Below are positions 35,264 to 44,483 of a DNA stretch of 64,000 nucleotides, in pieces; the stretch's first letter is position 1, and the number at the start of each line of letters is the position of its first letter. This DNA is from Dehalobacter sp. DCA (GTDB taxonomy: Bacteria; Bacillota; Desulfitobacteriia; Desulfitobacteriales; Syntrophobotulaceae). The stretch spans positions 1,962,501-2,026,500 of the forward strand of contig NC_018866.1 in the NCBI RefSeq assembly GCF_000305775.1, in the 5' to 3' direction. Both the position numbers and the translations under genes were made by a program. Below the pieces are notes generated by a model. That model saw nothing but the letters and a program-made list of their open reading frames with translations. It made no database searches and was not told where the DNA came from.

Positions 35264-35548
35264 TTAAGGATACATACAGTAACGCCAAAACAGCAAAAGT
35301 ACTAAGATACCAGCTGCAGATCCCGCAAAGAGAAGTATTGCACCTCTCCTCGTGGCAACTTTATGCTTTCCCACAGCATTAATGTAAACAAAGGAAACTC
35401 CCATAACGATACAGACATAAATGAAATAAATTAGCACCCAGCCGTACCAGGACAAAATCATTCCGTTAGCAGATGCAAGACTATTAACTCCAATTTCTAT
35501 TAAAATAGATAAGGCCCCTACAAAAAACGAGTAAATCACTCCAGCCAT
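35264..35548 (-). CDS. rdhB: Reductive dehalogenase membrane anchor RdhB2
   Basis: 94 residues, three membrane segments, strongly similar to RdhB1 (about four fifths of positions by eye). Ribosome binding site AGGAGGTG. It is the first gene of the minus-strand rdh block. The upstream 35.55-35.78 kb stretch is AT-rich; no convincing dehalobox (TTAAT-4-ATTAA type) is found, only a poor match near 35.67 kb. Confidence 0.9.
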   Translation of the reverse strand: MAGVIYSFFVGALSILIEIGVNSLASANGMILSWYGWVLIYFIYVCIVMGVSFVYINAVGKHKVATRRGAILLFAGSAAGILVLLLFWRYCMYP

Positions 35549-35782
35549 CTATTCACCTCCTTTGCTTTGTTTCCTAAAATCCATTACACTTGATGCGCGT
35601 TGCTTTTAAAAACATTTTTTTGCATCTCTCAAGACTATAAGCTAAATTCGATCTTTTTCATGGATAATTTAATCATAAAATATCAAGTTAAGATATATGC
35701 GCGATGTTAGGTATTATCATTTATTTTTGTGCATCAAGCACTATGTATTTATCTTATAGATAAGAATTTTAGTATCTTAAAT

Positions 35783-35819
35783 AAAAAAAGACACCAACTA
35801 CAATTAAATAATCGGTGTC
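35783..35819 (-). terminator. Terminator of the UPF0210-ACT operon
   Basis: GACACC/GGTGTC stem with partial inner pairing, then seven T on the minus strand. Confidence 0.75.
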
Positions 35820-35931
35820 AGAGATTTTTTGTTTTTCCTCCGTCTACTTGATAGACATATTTTGTATTATTTTAAAGGTTTATAGGTTATCATCTTTATT
35901 TAGCGCTTCGTGCCTTGTCAATCGGCAATTG

Positions 35932-37290
35932 TTAATTCCTGAAGCTGTGGATCGGCGCTGGAATTCTGCCGCCGCGGTTAATGAATTCTTCCGCACTGAA
36001 CGGATTGACAGCCATGATCGGTGCATAGCCCAGCAAACCGCCGAACTCGGCTGTATCGCCGACTCCTTTGCCATAGACAGGAATCACGCGGACTGCGGTC
36101 GTTTTGTTATTGATGACGCCGATAGCGGCTTCGTCCGCAATCATGGCTGAAATCGTCGATTCCTTCGTGTCTCCTGGTATCGCAATCATATCCAGCCCTA
36201 CGGAGCAGACACTGGTCATCGCCTCAAGTTTGTCAAAGGTCAAGGCTCCGTTCTTGACTGCATTGATCATTCCTTCATCTTCGCTAACCGGGATAAAGGC
36301 CCCGCTTAGTCCCCCTACGGAGGAGGAGGCCATAATGCCGCCTTTTTTGACAGCGTCATTCAACATAGCCAGCGCTGCAGTCGTGCCATGGGTTCCACAG
36401 GCTTCCAAGCCCATTTCTTCAAGAATCCTGGCCACACTGTCTCCGATTTCCGGTGTTGGGGCCAGGGACAAATCCAAAATACCGAACGGTACATCCAGTC
36501 TTCTGGATACTTCGTTGCCAACCAGCTGACCGGCCCGGGTAATTTTAAAGGCAGTCTTTTTAATGTTCTCGGCTACGACATGCAAGGGTTCTCCCTTGAC
36601 CTTCTCCATGGCACATTTGACGACGCCGGGACCGCTTACCCCGACATTGACCACAACTTCGGGTTCGCCAACCCCGTGGAAGGCCCCCGCCATAAACGGA
36701 TTGTCATCAACGGCATTCGCAAATACCACCAGCTTCGCACAACCCAGAGAATCCCTGTCCCTGGTCAAATAAGCTGTATCTTTAATGACTTTTCCCATCA
36801 TCTTCACTGCATCCATGTTGATACCGGCTTTGGAATTGGCCACATTCACAGACGAACATACCCGTTCTGTTTCATTCAGAGCCTCAGGGATTGATTCAAT
36901 TAAGATTCTGTCGCCTTTCGTAAAGCCTTTCTGCACAAGCGCAGAGAAGCCTCCGATAAAGTTAACGCCGACCTCCCGGGCTGCTTTGTCCAGCGTTCTC
37001 GCAAACTCGACATAGCTTTCTTCTTCACTCCCGGAGGCGATGATGGCCATCGGCGTAACGGAAATTCGTTTATTGATAATGGGAATGCCATATTCAGTTT
37101 CGATTTCATTGCCGACTTTGACAAGATTTTGTGCCAACCTGGTAATTTTGTCATAAATTCTCCGGCGGGCCTTTTCTCCTGAAGCGTCAATGCAATCAAG
37201 CAAAGAAATGCCCATTGTGATGGTCCTGATATCCAGTTTTTCTTTCTCGATCATGCGGGTGGTTTCAAAAATATTTTTATAGAGATTCAT
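35932..37290 (-). CDS. UPF0210/DUF711 family protein (PFL-like)
   Basis: 452 residues of the UPF0210 (DUF711) family: [18 protein letters not shown] at the start, and [18 protein letters not shown] and [36 protein letters not shown] near the end. The fold is related to pyruvate formate-lyase, but no radical-glycine motif is seen and the reaction is unknown. It is preceded by an ACT-domain gene, and this pair is conserved in many bacteria, which suggests a regulated metabolic role. Confidence 0.92.
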   Translation of the reverse strand: MNLYKNIFETTRMIEKEKLDIRTITMGISLLDCIDASGEKARRRIYDKITRLAQNLVKVGNEIETEYGIPIINKRISVTPMAIIASGSEEESYVEFARTLDKAAREVGVNFIGGFSALVQKGFTKGDRILIESIPEALNETERVCSSVNVANSKAGINMDAVKMMGKVIKDTAYLTRDRDSLGCAKLVVFANAVDDNPFMAGAFHGVGEPEVVVNVGVSGPGVVKCAMEKVKGEPLHVVAENIKKTAFKITRAGQLVGNEVSRRLDVPFGILDLSLAPTPEIGDSVARILEEMGLEACGTHGTTAALAMLNDAVKKGGIMASSSVGGLSGAFIPVSEDEGMINAVKNGALTFDKLEAMTSVCSVGLDMIAIPGDTKESTISAMIADEAAIGVINNKTTAVRVIPVYGKGVGDTAEFGGLLGYAPIMAVNPFSAEEFINRGGRIPAPIHSFRN

Positions 37291-37356
37291 TATTTACCTC
37301 CAAAAGACTTCCCCTGTTTCTGGCCTGGCAACTTGTCAACCCTTGTTAACTATAAG

Positions 37357-37626
37357 TTAAATATTGTGCATGTAGTCAAAGATCTCTTCTCTTTGAATCT
37401 TCACCGACAATCCGATCTCTTTACCCAAGGCATCGAGCTCTTCCTTCAGAACACTGAAATCGCATTTTATGTTGGAAAGGTTGACCAGCATCATCATGGT
37501 AAAATAATCCTGCATAATGGTCTGACTGATATCCTCTACATTCACATTTCTCTCCATCAGAATCTTGGTAACGCCATAGATGATCCCGACTTTATCTTTT
37601 CCTATTACAGTGACAATTCCTTTCAT
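37357..37626 (-). CDS. ACT-domain protein (UPF0237)
   Basis: 89 residues forming one ACT domain: KGIVTVIGKDKVGIIYGVTKILMERNVNVEDISQTI, the glycine-containing ligand-binding loop. It probably binds an amino acid or similar ligand as a dimer. It is first in the operon with the UPF0210 gene, 66 bp upstream of it. Confidence 0.92.
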   Translation of the reverse strand: MKGIVTVIGKDKVGIIYGVTKILMERNVNVEDISQTIMQDYFTMMMLVNLSNIKCDFSVLKEELDALGKEIGLSVKIQREEIFDYMHNI

Positions 37627-37792
37627 TGTAACACCTCCGTTTGTTTCATTTTATTCTATCATTTCCTGATAAACAAAAGCAAAAATAGCGCAGTCCTTCT
37701 CAAATATTAGGCGCCTGCGAAAAATAATAAAGAAATGGCCGAATAATAAGCGGGATCGACCATTTCTTAATCACCGTCAGATGTAAAAAAAA

Positions 37793-38062
37793 TTATTCGC
37801 CGCCGCTTTCTCCTAACATGTTAAGAAGCGTCATCTGTTCTTCTTTTATTTTTGCCAATTCATCTGCAAAATTGAGTGCTGCCAGGATAGCTACCTGATG
37901 TGCTGGTATCCTCGGGAATTTCAACGCAATTTCTTCCATTCTTTTATCGACATCATGGGCGAGTTTCTTGATATATTCCTCAGATCCCTTGCCGCGAATA
38001 ACATGAAGTTCTCCGAAAATCAGAACCGATACTTTTTGTTCTTCCGGATTCACAGTCTTCAC
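37793..38062 (-). CDS. zapA: Cell division protein ZapA
   Basis: 89 residues, typical ZapA length. N-terminal strand region VSVLIFGELHVIRG, then YIKKLAHDVDKRMEEIA and a helix AALNFADELAKIKEEQ ending in a short acidic tail. It bundles FtsZ filaments at the division site. It follows pheT by 41 bp, as is common in Firmicutes. In Bacillus mutS2 lies a few genes further on; here it is about 29 kb away. Confidence 0.9.
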   Translation of the reverse strand: MKTVNPEEQKVSVLIFGELHVIRGKGSEEYIKKLAHDVDKRMEEIALKFPRIPAHQVAILAALNFADELAKIKEEQMTLLNMLGESGGE

Positions 38063-38103
38063 CCGCTCTCCTGTCTAGTACCTTGTTAACTGCATTATTA
38101 TTG

Positions 38104-40515
38104 TTATTTTCGCCATTTTGCCCCAAATTCCTGCTGTATTCCCGAAAGGATGTCGGAATTAAAAGCGTTCACTTCTTCATCTTTCAAGGTTCGTTCTGCA
38201 GACTGGTAACGCATCGTAAAGGCAAGGCTCTTGTGTCCCGCCGGAACGGGCTGTCCCTGATACACGTCGAACAGCTCTACTTCTTTCAGGAATTCCCCGC
38301 CGAGTGCCATGACCTTTTTCTTAATATCTTCTGCTGATACCTCTTCAGGGACCACAACGGCCAGGTCACGCTGAATTGCCGGATAACGCGGATACGATTT
38401 GGCAACAACCGTGAGATTGGCATTCCTGGACAGCACTCCAAAATCGAGCTCAAACAGCACCGGACACTGCAGGTCCCATTTCTGGTCGAGCTGCGGATAG
38501 ATTTCCCCGAGAATACCAAGGTACTCCCCTTTGCTGTAAATGCTTGCGGACCTCCCGGGATGAAGCAGGCTGCAGTACTTGCCTTCCTCAATTCTCCGAT
38601 ATTCAAATTCCATTCCGCATTCTTCCGCAATTTGTGTCAGTATCCCTTTAACATAAAAGAAATCAAATTTCACCTGCGAATTCAGCCAGTGGCGTTTGCT
38701 TTCCCCCTGCGCCAAGCCGGCAATCCGGGAAACCTCATCGGGCAGCTTCTTTAACGGCAGCTCTTTTGGCAAATAGACATTGCCGATTTCAAACAGCAGC
38801 AGATCCGTGTTGCGTCTGGCGGTATTTCTGGACGCAATCTCCAATAGCCCAGGCAGAAGTGACGTCCTCATCGTTCCTAATTCTTCCCTTAATGGATTTA
38901 AGAGTGGGATATTCCGGCCTTCTGACCCCCATTGATCATCCATTTCTTTATTGCTGAAAGAGTAGGAAATAACCTCGTTCATCCCGGCTTTGATCAGGAT
39001 TTTACGCAGTTTGCGCCGGAAAACCTGTTCAGGTGTCCTGCACCCTTGCGTTTGGCTGCCCTGCGGCAGGGTGGTAGGAATCTTATCATAGCCTATGATG
39101 CGGGCAATCTCTTCAATCAAGTCAACTTCAATTTTAAGGTCCTGCCTGTAAGAAGGAATTTCAACACTGTACCGGCAGTCTGGCAATTTAAGATATTCAA
39201 AATCAAGAGCTTCAAACACCTTTTCAATTTCCTGATCCGTATATTCCACACCCAGTACCTGATTGACCGTGGAAACCGCTATTTCGATCCGAACCTTGGG
39301 CGGAAGCGCACAGACTTTTTCCGTAAAGGACATCGGTACACCTGCCTCGAGTTCCAGCAGCAATTCTGCCACTCTGCCCAGGGTTGGGACTGTCCAGTAA
39401 GGATTAACGCCTTTTTCAAAACGGCTGGAAGACTCCGAACGGAGTCCCAGCTTTCTGCTGGTACGCCGGACACTCGAACCGAGGAAATGTGCTGATTCAA
39501 ACAGGATCCTGCAGGTCTTGCCGGTCACTTCGCTTTCCAGACCGCCCATGACACCGGCAATGGCCTGCGGCCCGTTATCGTCGGCAATAACCAGCATATC
39601 GGGTTCCAATCTTCTTTCGATGCCGTCCAGGCTGACCATGGTTTCACCTTGTCTGGCTTTGCGGACTCTGACCGTACCCTGAAGTTTATCCCGGTCGAAC
39701 GCATGAAGCGGCTGTCCCATTTCCAGCATGCAGTAGTTGGTAATATCGACAATATTATTGATCGGACGGACTCCGGCAGCCCGGAGCCGATTCTGCATCC
39801 AAAGCGGCGAGGGTTGAATGACGACATCATCCACCAGCAGGGCCGAATAACGCCAGGAAAGTTCCGGATCTTCAATTTCAACCTTCTGCCTGACATCTTC
39901 CGGCCAGGAAGGCATTTCCTCCCGGGCCCATTCCGGCAAAACAGGCTTTTTCCCGAGCAACGTCCCGGCTTCTCTCGCAACATTGACCATCGCCAGACAA
40001 TCCGGCCGGTTAGGGTAAAGTTCCAGTTCCAGGACGCTGTCCTGCAAACCGAGATATGTTTCCAGGCTCTCACCGACAGGCGCGTCAGGAGACAGGATCA
40101 GGATCCCGCCTTTACTGCGTTCCTGACCGACAGCTTCGATTTCGAGTTCCTTGTCGGAACAAAGCATCCCATACGATTTTACGCCTCTCATATCGACCGG
40201 CTGAATCTCTTTACCCCCTGGAAGCACCGCTCCCGGAACGGCTACCGGTACTTTATCCCCGACAAGGACATTCGAGGCACCCGTAACAATGGTCAGTACT
40301 TCCCTGCCGGTATTCAAACGGCATACTTGCAGTTTTTGGGCATCGGGATGGGGCTGGATATCCAGAATTTCACCAATATAGACTTCTGCAAAGCCTTTAT
40401 TCAAGCATTCTACCCCTTCAACTTCAATCCCGCCCCCGGTCAGGACTTCTGCCAGTTCTTCAGGACTGAGACGAAGCTCGAGGTATTGTTTTAGCCATTC
40501 CATACTTACTCTCAT
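38104..40515 (-). CDS. pheT: Phenylalanyl-tRNA synthetase beta subunit
   Basis: 803 residues, normal length for bacterial PheT. N-terminal part starts MRVSMEWLKQYL; an EMAP/tRNA-binding domain (IGEILDIQPHPDAQKLQVCRL, split), B3/B4 editing region (about 210-390), B5 domain, catalytic-like core and C-terminal FDX-ACB domain (SYPRYPAIQRDLAVVVPEEV, DVYQGQPVPAGHKSLAF). It pairs with PheS as an alpha2-beta2 enzyme. I start at the ATG at 40515, where GGAGG is 8 nt upstream and family homology begins, rather than at 40530. Confidence 0.95.
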   Translation of the reverse strand: MRVSMEWLKQYLELRLSPEELAEVLTGGGIEVEGVECLNKGFAEVYIGEILDIQPHPDAQKLQVCRLNTGREVLTIVTGASNVLVGDKVPVAVPGAVLPGGKEIQPVDMRGVKSYGMLCSDKELEIEAVGQERSKGGILILSPDAPVGESLETYLGLQDSVLELELYPNRPDCLAMVNVAREAGTLLGKKPVLPEWAREEMPSWPEDVRQKVEIEDPELSWRYSALLVDDVVIQPSPLWMQNRLRAAGVRPINNIVDITNYCMLEMGQPLHAFDRDKLQGTVRVRKARQGETMVSLDGIERRLEPDMLVIADDNGPQAIAGVMGGLESEVTGKTCRILFESAHFLGSSVRRTSRKLGLRSESSSRFEKGVNPYWTVPTLGRVAELLLELEAGVPMSFTEKVCALPPKVRIEIAVSTVNQVLGVEYTDQEIEKVFEALDFEYLKLPDCRYSVEIPSYRQDLKIEVDLIEEIARIIGYDKIPTTLPQGSQTQGCRTPEQVFRRKLRKILIKAGMNEVISYSFSNKEMDDQWGSEGRNIPLLNPLREELGTMRTSLLPGLLEIASRNTARRNTDLLLFEIGNVYLPKELPLKKLPDEVSRIAGLAQGESKRHWLNSQVKFDFFYVKGILTQIAEECGMEFEYRRIEEGKYCSLLHPGRSASIYSKGEYLGILGEIYPQLDQKWDLQCPVLFELDFGVLSRNANLTVVAKSYPRYPAIQRDLAVVVPEEVSAEDIKKKVMALGGEFLKEVELFDVYQGQPVPAGHKSLAFTMRYQSAERTLKDEEVNAFNSDILSGIQQEFGAKWRK

Positions 40516-40587
40516 CAGAGTATCCTCCATACATTAACATGTTATAGGATCAATCAAAACAATCTATCTGTAATCACTCGATCTATT

Positions 40588-41610
40588 TTAGAACTGCTCC
40601 AGGAAGCGGATATCATTATCAAAAAGCAGCCGCATATCTTCAATGCCGTATTTCAGCATTGCAATCCGTTCTACGCCCATGCCGAAAGCAAAGCCTGTTA
40701 CTTCCTTAGGATCATAGCCTCCCATCTCCAGCACATGCGGATGAACCATTCCGGCCCCCAAGATTTCAATCCAGCCGGTCCCTTTGCACAGCCTGCAACC
40801 TGCACCACCACAAAGCATGCAGGATACATCAACTTCAGCACTGGGCTCCGTAAATGGGAAGAAGCTCGGCCTCAAGCGGATTTCGCGGGATTCGCCAAAC
40901 ATTTGTCTGGAGAAATACAGAAGCAGTCCTTTGAGATCGGACATTCTGACTCCCTTATCGACCAGCAGCCCCTCTACCTGATGGAACATCGGCGAGTGGG
41001 TTGCATCATCATCGTTGCGGAAGACTTTACCTGGCGCAATGATCTTGACCGGAAGCTGGGGTCTTTGTTTTTCCATGGTTCTGATCTGGACCGGCGAGGT
41101 CTGCGTCCGAAGCAGAATATCCTCGGTGATAAAAAACGTATCCTGCATATCCCTGGCCGGATGGTCTTTCGGCAGGTTCAGCGCTTCAAAGTTATAGTAA
41201 TCCGTTTCTATTTCTGGTCCCTCAGCAATGGTAAAACCCATGCCCATAAAAATATCTTCAATTTCCTCAATCACTTTGCTTAAAGGATGCTGGTGTCCTT
41301 GAGGTAAAGAATACCCCGGCAGACTGATATCGATCCGTTCTTCCCTTAGTCTGCTTTCCAAAGCATTCTTTTCAAATTCCCTCCATTTTTTGTCCCAGGC
41401 ATCTTCAAGCTGCGTGCGCAGTTCGTTAACGATCTGCCCCATTTTGGGACGCTCTTCCGCGCTGAGCTGACCCATCTGCTTTAGCAAGGATGTGAGGGAT
41501 CCCTTTTTGCCCATCACGCGGACTTTTAGCTCCTGAAGCTCTTCCGACGAAGTCAGCTTGGTCAGTTGCCCCAGTGTATCTTCTTTAATTTTTTGAATTT
41601 CTTCTCGCAT
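40588..41610 (-). CDS. pheS: Phenylalanyl-tRNA synthetase alpha subunit
   Basis: 340 residues. A coiled-coil N-terminus (1-85) for tRNA contact is followed by the class II catalytic domain with motif 2-like [18 protein letters not shown] and motif 3 [15 protein letters not shown] zinc-like cysteine cluster [12 protein letters not shown] is also seen. ATG at 41610 is favoured over the GTG at 41619, which overlaps the likely ribosome binding site. Under control of a T-box leader. Confidence 0.95.
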   Translation of the reverse strand: MREEIQKIKEDTLGQLTKLTSSEELQELKVRVMGKKGSLTSLLKQMGQLSAEERPKMGQIVNELRTQLEDAWDKKWREFEKNALESRLREERIDISLPGYSLPQGHQHPLSKVIEEIEDIFMGMGFTIAEGPEIETDYYNFEALNLPKDHPARDMQDTFFITEDILLRTQTSPVQIRTMEKQRPQLPVKIIAPGKVFRNDDDATHSPMFHQVEGLLVDKGVRMSDLKGLLLYFSRQMFGESREIRLRPSFFPFTEPSAEVDVSCMLCGGAGCRLCKGTGWIEILGAGMVHPHVLEMGGYDPKEVTGFAFGMGVERIAMLKYGIEDMRLLFDNDIRFLEQF

Positions 41611-41640
41611 CGCGGTCACCCTTTCAGCAATTAATTATGT

Positions 41641-42040
41641 AAAAAAACAATAAACCCTCGTCCGACTAGGGACGAGAGTTCGTATTCCCGTGGTACCACC
41701 CTTTTTTGACCATGCGTCAAATCACAGTTCACACTTAATAAGCTGGTAACGGCTGCCAACCGATATAACTCCCGGAATGAACTTCAACCTCAAGACTCCC
41801 ATGTTGAGGTAGCTGCCTGCCTGGCCGACTTTCAGTCTGAGTCGGTCCTCCCTTTAGAGGCCTGCCTGCCTTTTGTTCCGTTCATTGTCACTTCTCAATT
41901 TGTCGTTGTTCTTGTACAAAAGATATATTTGGGGAGAACCGGTTGCCTCGAAGGCTTTCCAAAAATAATCAGGCGCTGACATTTTGAGCCCACCTTTCCT
42001 CGGCTTTGGTCCGGAAAGCAAAGTAACTGTTTTCTTTGCC
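41641..42040 (-). promoter_or_regulatory. T-box leader of pheST
   Basis: The conserved antiterminator bulge GGGTGGTACCACGGG (41687-41701, minus strand) is followed by a terminator (stem CTCGTCCC/GGACGAGGG, 41655-41680, then T-run). The upstream helices fill the rest of the leader. Uncharged tRNA-Phe should stabilise the antiterminator. The specifier codon was not pinned down. Confidence 0.92.
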
Positions 42041-42048
42041 TGATCAGA

Positions 42049-42077
42049 ATTATATCATTTTCAATCATGGTTTACAA
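42049..42077 (-). promoter_or_regulatory. Promoter of the pheST T-box transcript
   Basis: TTGTAA and TATAAT separated by exactly 17 bp on the minus strand. The -35 overlaps the stop codon of the upstream methyltransferase gene. Confidence 0.75.
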
Positions 42078-42896
42078 GAATTGTCCCTGTCTTCGCATTT
42101 CATAAAGGAATATTCCGGCAGCCATTGACGCATTCAACGATTCAACATTGTTAAACATTGGAATGGAATAGTGCTTAGCGGCCTTTTCCATAAAAAAAGC
42201 TGACGGCCCTGTTGCTTCATTTCCCATAATTAATGCCAAAGGATAGTCTTCACGAATGTTCGTCTTAAATATGGAAGTTCCACCCATGGTGGATACGACC
42301 ATGGAACATTCTTTTTGTCTGCAAAAAATTGCTATTTCTTCAGGCGTTTTATCCGCCAAAATCACCTCAGAAAAAACGGAGCCCATACTGCTGCGCAGAA
42401 CTTTGGGATTATAAAGATCCACCGTTTTTTTTGTCAAAATGATTTGCTTGACATCTGCAGCCAGGGCAGTTCTTAAAATCGTGCCCAAATTACCCGGATC
42501 CTGGATTCCGTCAACGACAAGAAGAATGGTATCCTTCCGAACCTTGATATCCTGCCAGTCAAATTCGTTTTTCCGGATTATTCCGAGGATACCCTGAGGG
42601 GCTTCTGTAGCGCTCATTTTGCGCATCACCGCTTCAGACACCTCTTCAGCTTCTATTCCCAGCGCTCGTATCTCCGTCACCAGTCCGGAAATATTTAAGG
42701 AGTACTGCGGATCTGATGGTTCCGCCGCTGCGTCCTGGGCCGTATAATAAACCTTCTTAAGCTGCGCTTGCCTAAGAATAGCTTCCTGTACAAAACGTTT
42801 GCCTTCTACAAGGAATTCCCTATATTCTTTACGGCCTTTTTTATCATGCAGGGATACCACATGCTTGACCTGTTCATTTTGCAAAGAAACGATCAT
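42072..42896 (-). CDS. TrmH/SpoU-family RNA 2'-O-methyltransferase
   Basis: 274 residues. An N-terminal substrate-binding domain (VKHVVSLHDKKGRKEYREFLVEGKRFVQEA) precedes the SPOUT knot with motif 1 DGIQDPGNLGTILRTA, motif 2 LIMGNEATGPS and motif 3 IPMFNNVESLNASMAAGIFLYE, split here as IPMFNNVESLN and ASMAAGIF. It transfers a methyl group from SAM to rRNA or tRNA; the exact site is unknown. Start at the ATG at 42896, since GGGAGG lies 8 nt upstream; the ATG at 42929 has no ribosome binding site. Confidence 0.92.
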   Translation of the reverse strand: MIVSLQNEQVKHVVSLHDKKGRKEYREFLVEGKRFVQEAILRQAQLKKVYYTAQDAAAEPSDPQYSLNISGLVTEIRALGIEAEEVSEAVMRKMSATEAPQGILGIIRKNEFDWQDIKVRKDTILLVVDGIQDPGNLGTILRTALAADVKQIILTKKTVDLYNPKVLRSSMGSVFSEVILADKTPEEIAIFCRQKECSMVVSTMGGTSIFKTNIREDYPLALIMGNEATGPSAFFMEKAAKHYSIPMFNNVESLNASMAAGIFLYEMRRQGQFL

Positions 42897-43048
42897 GATA
42901 ATCCTCCCGGATTGCTCAAATAATTTCATTCAAGCCTGAGTCTGATTACCCCATATTAGGTCGCAGACCAGACCCCAATAATTATATTTGTTAAAGATCA
43001 ATATACTAGGCGCATCCTATGCCGTCGTCCTTGCTGCACATAGAGCAA

Positions 43049-43075
43049 GAGTCCGGTCCTGAAAAGACCGAACTC
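43049..43075 (-). terminator. Terminator-like hairpin after rplT
   Basis: A 10-bp stem GAGTCCGGTC/GACCGAACTC (one G-U pair) about 25 bp after the rplT stop. The T-run is poor. Confidence 0.6.
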
Positions 43076-43100
43076 CAAGTTCATCATAGATATTCTTGAC

Positions 43101-43487
43101 TTAAGCATTCGCCTGAGCTTTTGCATTGGTGTTGTCGAGTTTGCTTTGGGCAACTTCTACAAGCTTCGTAAAAGCTGCAGCATCATTAACTGCCAAATCG
43201 GCCAGCATTTTGCGGTTGATATTGACATTGGCCAGCTTCAGACCGTACATCAGCCGGTTATACGTAATGTTATTCATTCGGGCAGCTGCATTAATCCTGG
43301 TGATCCACAGTTTCCGAAAATCGCGTCTTCTCTGTTTGCGGTGAACATAAGCATACGCCATCGATTTAACGACTTGCTGTTTGGCCATTCTGAAAAGTTT
43401 GCTCTTACGTCCTCTATATCCTCTGGCTAATTTTAATATTTTTTTATGGCGTTCATGTGCTCTGACGCCTCTTTTTACACGGGCCAT
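43101..43487 (-). CDS. rplT: 50S ribosomal protein L20
   Basis: 128 residues with the L20 opening [29 protein letters not shown] and the C-terminal globular part ([27 protein letters not shown] type). It binds 23S rRNA early in 50S assembly and, in Firmicutes, represses its own operon through the leader. Slightly extended Ala-rich tail. Third gene of infC-rpmI-rplT. Confidence 0.97.
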   Translation of the reverse strand: MARVKRGVRAHERHKKILKLARGYRGRKSKLFRMAKQQVVKSMAYAYVHRKQRRRDFRKLWITRINAAARMNNITYNRLMYGLKLANVNINRKMLADLAVNDAAAFTKLVEVAQSKLDNTNAKAQANA

Positions 43488-43515
43488 TTTTAAAGACCTC
43501 CTTTAAGTGATATTC

Positions 43516-43716
43516 TTATTTAACATAAGCGATCAGGCGAGCAATACGTTTCGCATCGGTACTATGCATAACCGCCGCTTTACGAAGATTCCGTTTACGC
43601 TTTGGTGACTTCTTCTCCAAGATATGGCTTTTATATGCATGATAACAAACAATTTTGCCGGTAGCAGTTTTCTTAAAACGTTTGGCAGCTCCACGATGTG
43701 TTTTCATTTTAGGCAT
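43516..43716 (-). CDS. rpmI: 50S ribosomal protein L35
   Basis: 66 residues, highly basic, with [21 protein letters not shown] and [16 protein letters not shown]. Second gene of the infC operon, 28 bp before rplT. Confidence 0.97.
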   Translation of the reverse strand: MPKMKTHRGAAKRFKKTATGKIVCYHAYKSHILEKKSPKRKRNLRKAAVMHSTDAKRIARLIAYVK

Positions 43717-43738
43717 TTATGATAACCCCCTTTTCATT

Positions 43739-44260
43739 TTAATCGTGTTTGTGTGCGGAAGGAGCTAAAATCATAACCATATTGCGACCTTCGACTTTGG
43801 GTTCACGCTCGACAAGAGCTTCTTCACTAAGAAATTCAGCCATTCGTAAACACAATACTTTACCATGGTCTGGGTGTGTTATCTCCCGTCCTCTAAACAT
43901 GATGGTAACTTTTACTTTATCGCCATCGCCTAAAAAGCGCTGGGCATTGCGCGCTTTGGTCATAAAATCATGGTCTTCAATATTCGGGCGGAGCTTGACT
44001 TCTTTAATTTCAACAACCTTCTGCTTCTTACGGGCTTCTTTATCACGCTTCGCCTGTTCATATTTATATTTCCCATAATCCATCACCTTACAAACCGGTG
44101 GTTTGGCAGCAGGAGCAATCTCCACTAAATCAAGCGCTTTTTCAGCAGCGACGCTCAAGGCATCTTTAATAGGAATGATCCCGAGTTGTTCTCCTTCTTC
44201 ACCTACTAATCGAACTTCCCGAGCCCGGATTTCTTCATTAATCCGTAAATCTTTGTTAAT
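43739..44260 (-). CDS. infC: Translation initiation factor IF-3, AUU start
   Basis: 173 residues when read from an ATT codon at 44258-44260, preceded by GGAGGTG 8 nt upstream. The N-terminal domain begins INKDLRINEEIRAREVRLVG; the C-terminal domain has the PNIEDHDFMTKARNAQRFL and KVTIMFRGREITH segments. An internal ATG (44158) would lack the N-terminal domain. Non-ATG AUU starts are the rule for infC and allow IF-3 to control its own synthesis. Confidence 0.95.
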   Translation of the reverse strand: MNKDLRINEEIRAREVRLVGEEGEQLGIIPIKDALSVAAEKALDLVEIAPAAKPPVCKVMDYGKYKYEQAKRDKEARKKQKVVEIKEVKLRPNIEDHDFMTKARNAQRFLGDGDKVKVTIMFRGREITHPDHGKVLCLRMAEFLSEEALVEREPKVEGRNMVMILAPSAHKHD

Positions 44261-44280
44261 AGCGAATCACCTCCAATTTT

Positions 44281-44460
44281 TTGCTTACAACGAGCCAAAG
44301 AGTATAAAAAAATAAAGACGGTATTCCACCCGTCTTCATCATACAAAATGAGCATAACCATACTGGAAAACTCACTAGGACCTCATCGGCATTATGTCAT
44401 GAGGTGAGAAGCGGATGGCTTCTACTTGGCATAAGTATTATACATAGTTTAGCGTTCAAT
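44281..44460 (-). promoter_or_regulatory. infC operon leader with attenuator
   Basis: A terminator (AAGACGG/CCGTCTT, 8-nt loop, T-rich run) lies at 44305-44337 upstream of the infC ribosome binding site. Further hairpins lie upstream (for example CCTCAT/ATGAGG, 44380-44405). This fits the L20-type leader of Firmicutes, in which L20 promotes premature termination. Confidence 0.7.
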
Positions 44461-44483
44461 GTCAATCATCTAATATGTGATTT

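Noticed and set aside
35560-35780. Dehalobox (CprK/RdhK site) upstream of rdhB2
   Set aside because: The best stretch (TTAAT-4-AAATA near 35.67 kb) matches only one half of TTAAT-4-ATTAA, and no CRP/FNR-type regulator is encoded here.
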